Assembly (NCBI RefSeq): GCF_030409945.1 | Contig: NZ_JAUFQV010000012.1 | Location: 310,001-374,000 of the forward strand | Direction: 5' to 3' | Origin: Vibrio tapetis subsp. quintayensis | GTDB taxonomy: Bacteria > Pseudomonadota > Gammaproteobacteria > Enterobacterales > Vibrionaceae | DNA: 64,000 nucleotides | Part shown: piece by piece, positions 59,080 to 64,000 of the stretch | Numbering within the stretch: the stretch's first letter is position 1 | Layout: each line of letters opens with the position of its first letter | The notes under the pieces: model-generated | Database searches by the model: none | The model's input: the letters and a program-made list of their open reading frames with translations, nothing else | What the model was told of the DNA's origin: nothing | Position numbers and translations under genes: made by a program

Positions 59080-59210
59080 AGTGCTAAAAGCTAGGTGCTA
59101 AAAGCGAAGTTCTAAAAGCTAAAAGCTAAAAGCTAAAAGCTAAAAGCTAAGAGCTAAGTGTGAGGGTGACTACTTAGTATTTCGTACTTCGCTTTTAGTA
59201 CTTTGCTCCG
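59080..59210. repeat. Heptamer-type repeat block between hutG and hutU
   Basis: Includes five tandem CTAAAAG copies (59112-59146), then CTAAGAG and CTAAGTG, preceded by 14-bp units (CTAAAAGCGAAGTT). On the hutG side the reverse-oriented units continue into its coding sequence: 59170-59199 encodes the last residues [10 protein letters not shown]. The two orientations can base-pair into a long imperfect hairpin. Confidence 0.8.
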
Positions 59211-60228
59211 CTATATCCCAACACAGCCTTGCGGCGAGCTTGGCTGTGTGTCCGTCTATGTCGTAATCTGGGTTGTATTCAGCGATGTCAGCCAGTTTGA
59301 GTTTATTGCTGTGTGTTAGTACTTGTTCAAATAGCGGGTAGAAGTTATCTAAGCTGATGCCTCGGCCTGCGGGGGCGCTTACACCCGGAGCATTAGCGGC
59401 TGGAAACACATCCAAATCGATGGTGAGATAAATAACATCACACTGATCGATGAAGGAATTCAGCTTCGTTTGGTTTAGTGACAGGTTAGGGGCGGTTAGT
59501 TGGTCGTCTGTTACGTACCAAACGCCCAGTTCATCGGCTCTGTCGAATAATGCCTCGGTATTACTGGTTCGGCTTACGCCAAGGCATGCGTAGTGGAATG
59601 GCCAGCCCAACAGCTTGCAATGATCGGCAATTTGTTTAAATGGCGTGCCAGAGCTTGGCTTTATGCTGCTTTTTAGTGAGTCGTCTGTGGTTTGGTATAG
59701 CCTAAGATCAAAGTGTGCATCAAAATTAATGATGCCGATTTTAGGGGGCTTGACGTCAAGTTGGTTGGTGAGAGGCCGGTGTTGTAAGTATTTAGCAAGA
59801 CCCATAAAAGAGCCATAAGCCACTTCATGGCCCCCACCTAAAACGATCACGGATGTATCGGTTAACGCATTGGCGATACGATCGGATAACGCTTGTTGTG
59901 CGAGTTCCAATTCGTCACCATCGCACACCACATTGCCTTCATCATAAATTGGCATGGTTGAATGCCACGCCATGTTCGCCAACATTTGACGAATGATGTC
60001 TGGGCCTTTTGCGGCTCCTATTCTGCCTTTGTTTCTAGCGACGCCGGCATCAGAACAAAATCCGATTAAACTGACGTTGGTATGGGAAGTCTCTTCTTGA
60101 TTGGTCGAATTCTTACGATCCGCCGTTTTTACCACGTGATGAACTCGCCCCCCTTTAGTGCCATCTTCTAAATCGTTTCGACCTTCCCATCGGAAACTCG
60201 GGTTAGATGCTCTACTTGATTTAGTCAT
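59170..60228 (-). CDS. hutG: Formimidoylglutamase
   Basis: 352 residues of the arginase/agmatinase superfamily, with the binuclear manganese motifs [19 protein letters not shown] and TIDLDVFPA. Hydrolyses N-formimidoyl-glutamate to glutamate and formamide. ATG 60228 has GGAGAG upstream and overlaps hutI by eight bases. The C-terminal ten residues are encoded by the heptamer repeat, so the tail is probably a recent extension. Confidence 0.92.
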   Translation of the reverse strand: MTKSSRASNPSFRWEGRNDLEDGTKGGRVHHVVKTADRKNSTNQEETSHTNVSLIGFCSDAGVARNKGRIGAAKGPDIIRQMLANMAWHSTMPIYDEGNVVCDGDELELAQQALSDRIANALTDTSVIVLGGGHEVAYGSFMGLAKYLQHRPLTNQLDVKPPKIGIINFDAHFDLRLYQTTDDSLKSSIKPSSGTPFKQIADHCKLLGWPFHYACLGVSRTSNTEALFDRADELGVWYVTDDQLTAPNLSLNQTKLNSFIDQCDVIYLTIDLDVFPAANAPGVSAPAGRGISLDNFYPLFEQVLTHSNKLKLADIAEYNPDYDIDGHTAKLAARLCWDIAEQSTKSEVRNTK

Positions 60229-61441
60229 GACACAGCTCTCCATTAAGGATGCGGGTATTTAAGAGTGATGTGCCGACTTGATAGCTTAGATCAGCTGTAT
60301 GTTGGGTATTCCAAACAGCGAGATCGGCATCAAATCCGACTTTTACTTGGCCCATAGATGCTTCAAATCCCAATGCTTTGGCTGCATGTGTGGTGACTGC
60401 GCGCAAATTCTCTTCAGGAGTGAGGCCAAATAGGGTGCTAGCCATGTTCATCATCAGCCTGAGATCGGCAAATGGCGATGTACCAGGATTAAGGTCGGTA
60501 GATAGCGCCATTGGCACTTTATACTGGCGCAACCATTTAACTGGTGGCTTTTGAGTTTCTCGTAGGAAATAAAATGCACCAGGAAGAAGAGTGGCTACCG
60601 TCCCTGATTGTGCAATGGCTTTAACACCATGTTCATCGATAAATTCAATATGGTCGACGGACAACGCACCGTATTCGGCCGCAAGAGCGCTGCCACCTAA
60701 GTTTGAAAGTTGTTCAGTGTGGCCTTTTATCTTCAGCCCATGTTGCTGTGCTGCTTGGAATACGCGCTGTGTTTGCACCAAATTAAAGCCAATGCCTTCG
60801 CAAAAAACATCTACTGAGTCTGCAAGTTGGTTTTCAGCCGCGGCAGGGATAATGGTTTGGCAGACTAAATCGATGTAGCTATCTGCATCTCCTGCGTACT
60901 CTGGTGGCAATGCGTGGGCAGCGAGTAGGGTGGTTGAAACCTTAATTCGACGATGCTGCTCCAGGTTTTTGGCTGCGCGTAACATTTTTAGCTCGTCTTC
61001 AAGAGTGAGCCCATAGCCAGATTTAATTTCAACTTGAGTCACGCCGCTGCGTATCAAACCTTCTAGCCTTGGCAAAGCAAGTTCTACTAATTGATCTTGC
61101 GTTGCTGCGCGTGTCGCTTTTACGGTAGAAAGTATGCCGCCACCGCGCTTGGCTATCTCTTGATAGGGCACGCCAGTTAAGCGCATCTCAAATTCGTCTG
61201 CTCGATTTCCGGCATAAATAAGGTGGGTATGGCAGTCAATTAGACCCGGTGTAATCAGTTTGCCTTTGCAATCAATATGCTGGTGGGTAGCATTTATCCA
61301 CGCTGTTGATTGCATTTCATCGGTGCTGATGCCGGCTATTTTACCGTTTTGAATTGCAATACAACTGTTTTTGGTGACGGTGTAACCTAGGGCGTCATTT
61401 TCCATGGTTACCAAATTTGCGCCACTTAATACCAAATCCAT
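60221..61441 (-). CDS. hutI: Imidazolonepropionase
   Basis: 406 residues of the amidohydrolase superfamily: metal pair in [27 protein letters not shown] and the final DLNPGTSPF. Opens the imidazolone ring to formimidoylglutamate. First gene of hutI-hutG-hutU-hutH, with an operator at 61468 and overlapped by hutG. Confidence 0.95.
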   Translation of the reverse strand: MDLVLSGANLVTMENDALGYTVTKNSCIAIQNGKIAGISTDEMQSTAWINATHQHIDCKGKLITPGLIDCHTHLIYAGNRADEFEMRLTGVPYQEIAKRGGGILSTVKATRAATQDQLVELALPRLEGLIRSGVTQVEIKSGYGLTLEDELKMLRAAKNLEQHRRIKVSTTLLAAHALPPEYAGDADSYIDLVCQTIIPAAAENQLADSVDVFCEGIGFNLVQTQRVFQAAQQHGLKIKGHTEQLSNLGGSALAAEYGALSVDHIEFIDEHGVKAIAQSGTVATLLPGAFYFLRETQKPPVKWLRQYKVPMALSTDLNPGTSPFADLRLMMNMASTLFGLTPEENLRAVTTHAAKALGFEASMGQVKVGFDADLAVWNTQHTADLSYQVGTSLLNTRILNGELCHD

Positions 61442-61467
61442 CGAGTGCCTACTTGAGAGTATTTAAA

Positions 61468-61477
61468 TGTATATACA
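61468..61477. promoter_or_regulatory. HutC operator upstream of hutI
   Basis: TGTATATACA, a perfect palindrome within ATTTAAATGTATATACAAAT, 27 bp upstream of the hutI start. It matches the GntR-type sites bound by HutC in other bacteria. Confidence 0.8.
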
Positions 61478-61563
61478 AATAAGTAGGCTATTTGGACAAT
61501 TGAGGCAAGTTGGATGTTACTGAGTTGTGATCGAATTCTTGTTTCACCTGATAAAATGGCTGG

Positions 61564-62271
61564 CTATAGCAGAATTTTAGAGCTGAGTTTGTAGCGAGAG
61601 GCTGGATGGTAGAGTTTAGCCACACTGATCAATTGATTACCGCTCCATGTGCGTCTATTGAGTAACAAACAGGGCTCGTTGTCTTTGAGTTTTAAGATGG
61701 TTTTTATGTTCGGCTCAGCTGGAATAGCTTCTACAGTATGCTCTATGGCGGATAAAGGGCAGTTGTTTGATAAATATTGGTTTGGCGTCTGTTTTGTGAA
61801 GTCTTGCTGTAAATAATTGGGTGCAAAAAGAGCATTAACCCAACGAATTTCCAATTGAATGGGTACACCATCTGCAAAATGGGTAATTTCGCTGTAGAAG
61901 ACTCTGCTATCTAGCATGATGCCTAGTTGAGTAGCAATATGTTCGTTAGCTTGGACCGAGATATGTTGCAATATTTCGCTGTGGTATTGTTGCCCGCGTT
62001 GTTGGACTTCCTCCGCGATGTTACGGATATCAAGTAAAGGTGATTCTGCTTTTTCGTTCGGAGCACAAACGAAAGTGCCTCTTCTTGGCGTTCGTTCTAC
62101 TTTGCCGTCGGTAACGAGATCTCTGATGGCTTTATTTACTGTCATTCGGCTGACTGAAAACTGTTCTGTTAACTCAAGTTCCGTAGGGATCTTCTGCCCA
62201 ACAGGCCATTCTCCGGAAAGAATTTTTTGTTCGATGTGTTGTTTTATTTGAATATAGATAGGGGCAGACAC
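61564..62271 (-). CDS. hutC: Histidine-utilisation repressor HutC
   Basis: 235 residues: GntR winged helix (IKQHIEQKILSGEWPVGQKIPTELELTEQFSVSRMTVNKAIRDL) and a UTRA effector domain that binds urocanate (YSEITHFADGVPIQLEIRWVN). The start is the GTG at 62271 with AGAGAAG upstream; the upstream longer frame runs through the operator. It should repress hutI and itself until urocanate accumulates. Confidence 0.92.
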   Translation of the reverse strand: MSAPIYIQIKQHIEQKILSGEWPVGQKIPTELELTEQFSVSRMTVNKAIRDLVTDGKVERTPRRGTFVCAPNEKAESPLLDIRNIAEEVQQRGQQYHSEILQHISVQANEHIATQLGIMLDSRVFYSEITHFADGVPIQLEIRWVNALFAPNYLQQDFTKQTPNQYLSNNCPLSAIEHTVEAIPAEPNIKTILKLKDNEPCLLLNRRTWSGNQLISVAKLYHPASRYKLSSKILL

Positions 62272-62292
62272 GGGGACTTCTCTGTTAAAGTA

Positions 62293-62305
62293 TTGACTAT
62301 ACAAA
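62293..62305. promoter_or_regulatory. HutC-like half-symmetric operator upstream of hutC
   Basis: TTGACTATACAAATA resembles the hutI site (TTGTATATACAAATA) and lies 22 bp upstream of the hutC start. Suggests autoregulation and possibly the divergent yqfB promoter. Confidence 0.6.
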
Positions 62306-62467
62306 TAATGGAATGCAATTCGCGTTGGCGCAACGGTAAACGTTGAAAATATGTTGAGGCTGTGATCAAAACGAACCAAATGACGGTTAGCGCTTGAAAA
62401 CTGGCAGTAACACGAGTCAAATTAGGCGGAAGCTGGGCGAGAACTAATAATAGTAGAGAGTTGAATA

Positions 62468-62785
62468 ATGCAGTATGCAAATAAGATAACGTTTTTTGAA
62501 CGTTTTGAAGCCGACATTGTGGCTGGAAAGAAAGTCATCACGATTCGTGACGAGAGTGAAAATAACTATTTGGCAGGCAGTGTCGTTGATGTTGCTACCT
62601 ACGAGGATGGTCGCCAGTTTTGCCAAATCAAAATTGAATCAGTAAAACCCATTTTGTTTGACAACCTTACCGAGTTTCATGCGCAACAAGAAAACATGAC
62701 ACTGACACAACTCAAGCAGGTGATCACCGAAATCTACCCTGGAGTGCAGCAACTCTACGTAATTAACTATCTATTAGTCATTTAA
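62468..62785 (+). CDS. yqfB: N4-acetylcytidine amidohydrolase (ASCH domain)
   Basis: 105 residues, matching E. coli YqfB: ITFFERFEADIVAGKKVITIRDESE (catalytic Lys22 and Thr25 by alignment) and the Glu in VITEIYP (about 75). The E. coli enzyme removes the acetyl group from N4-acetylcytidine. GAGAG upstream of the ATG. Divergent from hutC. Confidence 0.92.
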   Translation: MQYANKITFFERFEADIVAGKKVITIRDESENNYLAGSVVDVATYEDGRQFCQIKIESVKPILFDNLTEFHAQQENMTLTQLKQVITEIYPGVQQLYVINYLLVI

Positions 62786-62818
62786 CTATCTATTGGCTAA
62801 GAAAGCATCTATTCGTTT

Positions 62819-62848
62819 TTGCAATCCAAGGCTTAGATAGGGTAGAAT
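62819..62848 (+). promoter_or_regulatory. Candidate thrS promoter
   Basis: -35 TTGCAA (62819-62824) and -10 TAGAAT (62843-62848) with an 18-bp spacer, 120 bp upstream of thrS. Confidence 0.5.
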
Positions 62849-62929
62849 TGCCCGTTCCCGATGACAGTCCGGTATTCGTATTACTGAGTGACCGTCGTTG
62901 AGGCCCATTTCAATACAACTAATGAACAT

Positions 62930-62950
62930 GTGTCGCTACGTGTGCGACAC
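62930..62950 (+). promoter_or_regulatory. thrS translational operator hairpin (anticodon-arm mimic)
   Basis: GTGTCGC, a seven-base loop TACGTGT, GCGACAC. The loop has CGT at its centre (62939-62941), the anticodon of a threonine tRNA in a seven-base loop, as in the E. coli thrS operator bound by threonyl-tRNA synthetase. It ends 18 bp before the start codon. Confidence 0.75.
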
Positions 62951-62968
62951 CACTGTGAAGGATTTAAA

Positions 62969-64000
62969 ATGCCTGTAATTACTCTTCCTGACGGCAGTCA
63001 GCGTCCATTCGACAACCCTGTTTCTACTCTAGATGTTGCCCTTTCTATCGGTCCTGGTCTTGCTAAAGCAACCATCGCTGGCCGTGTTGATGGTGTGCGC
63101 GTAGATGCTTGTGACTTAATTGAAAACGATGCAAGCCTAGAAATCATCACTGTAAAAGATGAAGACGGTTTAGAAATCGTTCGTCACTCTTGTGCTCACC
63201 TTCTTGGTCACGCGATCAAGCAGCTGTACCCTGATGCGAAAATGGCGATCGGTCCTACCATCGACAACGGCTTTTATTACGATATCGATTTAGAAGACTC
63301 TTTAACTGAAGAAGATGTTGCTAAAATTGAAAAGCGTATGAAAGAACTTGCGAAAACCAAGTACCAGGTTGTTAAAAAGAACGTAAGCTGGCAGGAAGCT
63401 CGTGATGCTTTTGAAGCACGCGGCGAAACTTACAAGATTGAAATCTTGGACGAAAACGTTTCTAAAGACGATCGCCCAGGTTTATACCACCATGAAGAAT
63501 ACATTGACATGTGTCGTGGACCTCACGTCCCGAACATGGGCTTTTGTCAGCACTTCACGCTATTAAACGTAGCAGGTGCCTACTGGCGTGGTAACAGTGA
63601 CAACAAGATGCTTCAACGTATCTACGGCACTGCATTCCACGACAAGAAAGCACTTAAGGCGCACCTTACACGCCTAGAGGAAGCTGCAAAGCGTGACCAC
63701 CGTAAAATTGGTAAGCACTTGGACTTGTTCCATATGCAGCAAGAAGCGCCGGGTATGGTGTTCTGGCACCACAATGGTTGGTCTATCTTCCGTGACCTAG
63801 AAGTATTCATTCGTCAAAAACTGACAGAATACGATTACCAAGAAGTAAAAGGCCCATTAATGATGGACCGTGTTCTTTGGGAACGTTCTGGTCACTGGGA
63901 CAAATACGCAGAAGCGATGTTCACTACCTCTTCAGAGAACCGTGAATACGCCATTAAGCCAATGAACTGCCCAGGTCACGTTCAGATCTTTAACCAAGGT
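62969..64000 (+). CDS. thrS: Threonyl-tRNA synthetase, 3' partial
   Basis: The first 344 codons. TGS domain at 1-60 ([25 protein letters not shown]), then the editing domain ([38 protein letters not shown]) and the start of the catalytic core ([18 protein letters not shown] and [26 protein letters not shown]). The start has AAGGAT upstream. The window ends in the aminoacylation domain. Confidence 0.97.
   Translation, partial: MPVITLPDGSQRPFDNPVSTLDVALSIGPGLAKATIAGRVDGVRVDACDLIENDASLEIITVKDEDGLEIVRHSCAHLLGHAIKQLYPDAKMAIGPTIDNGFYYDIDLEDSLTEEDVAKIEKRMKELAKTKYQVVKKNVSWQEARDAFEARGETYKIEILDENVSKDDRPGLYHHEEYIDMCRGPHVPNMGFCQHFTLLNVAGAYWRGNSDNKMLQRIYGTAFHDKKALKAHLTRLEEAAKRDHRKIGKHLDLFHMQQEAPGMVFWHHNGWSIFRDLEVFIRQKLTEYDYQEVKGPLMMDRVLWERSGHWDKYAEAMFTTSSENREYAIKPMNCPGHVQIFNQG

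Overview
The window is a piece of a Vibrio-type gammaproteobacterial chromosome. The evidence is the carboxynorspermidine pathway (unique-looking norspermidine route of vibrios), a GbpA-type chitin-binding LPMO under a cyclic-di-GMP riboswitch, the Vibrio-length PurC, the nrdAB-yfaE / ubiG / gyrA block, cydDC-trxB, and several DUF families (DUF3465, DUF3392, DUF3581, DUF3334, DUF3943) typical of vibrios. Base composition and gene style are even across the window; apart from one REP-associated transposase there is no prophage, integron or CRISPR, and I see no tRNA or rRNA. The species cannot be fixed from this sequence alone.

Layout. 1-3.3 kb: end of carboxynorspermidine dehydrogenase and nspC (norspermidine synthesis), then two small conserved genes. 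3.4-4.85 kb: a REP-associated tyrosine transposase between matching 18-bp inverted repeats. 4.9-6.5 kb: gbpA, whose signal-peptide region carries a frameshift, with a class-I c-di-GMP riboswitch in front. 6.9-10.6 kb: GcvR-like ACT protein, DUF3943 protein, CinA-like protein. 10.6-18.6 kb: nrdA-nrdB-yfaE (NrdR and DnaA boxes upstream), ubiG, gyrA. 18.7-24.2 kb: TPR protein, cydD-cydC and trxB. 24.3-34 kb: a surface/periplasmic protein, a two-gene operon of a 2-oxoglutarate/iron dioxygenase with a class-V PLP enzyme, DUF2797, a membrane diguanylate cyclase, sanA-DUF3392, and malic enzyme. 34-40 kb: an HrpB-like helicase, pldA, purC (PurR box) and sulA (LexA box).

40.2-46.7 kb is the most unusual part: a seven-gene operon on the minus strand, yhfZ-yhfY-php-yhfU-yhfT-yhfX-yhfW, the same gene set as the uncharacterised Escherichia coli yhf cluster but in another order and without yhfS. 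It pairs a regulator with a 12-segment membrane protein, a phosphotriesterase-like hydrolase, a DeoB-like phosphomutase and a fold-III PLP enzyme, so it looks like a complete uptake-and-catabolism unit for an unknown, probably phosphorylated, substrate. 46.9-55.6 kb holds small conserved genes (a Sel1-repeat/J-domain membrane protein, a CheX-like DUF3334 protein), the YdiJ-type D-2-hydroxyglutarate dehydrogenase, a GNAT protein, an isoprenylcysteine-methyltransferase-like membrane protein and DUF3581. 55.8-62.3 kb is the histidine-utilisation cluster hutI-hutG-hutU-hutH with its repressor hutC and two HutC-like operators. The window ends with yqfB and the first 344 codons of thrS, whose leader carries an anticodon-arm-like hairpin.

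Two structural themes cut across the genes. First, heptanucleotide-period repeats (CTAAAAG / CGAAGTA) sit directly behind the stop codons of four unrelated genes and even encode the last residues of HutG. Second, c-di-GMP/biofilm-related functions recur (norspermidine synthesis, c-di-GMP riboswitch and GbpA, a diguanylate cyclase). Start codons were re-chosen from ribosome-binding sites where the longest reading frame was implausible.
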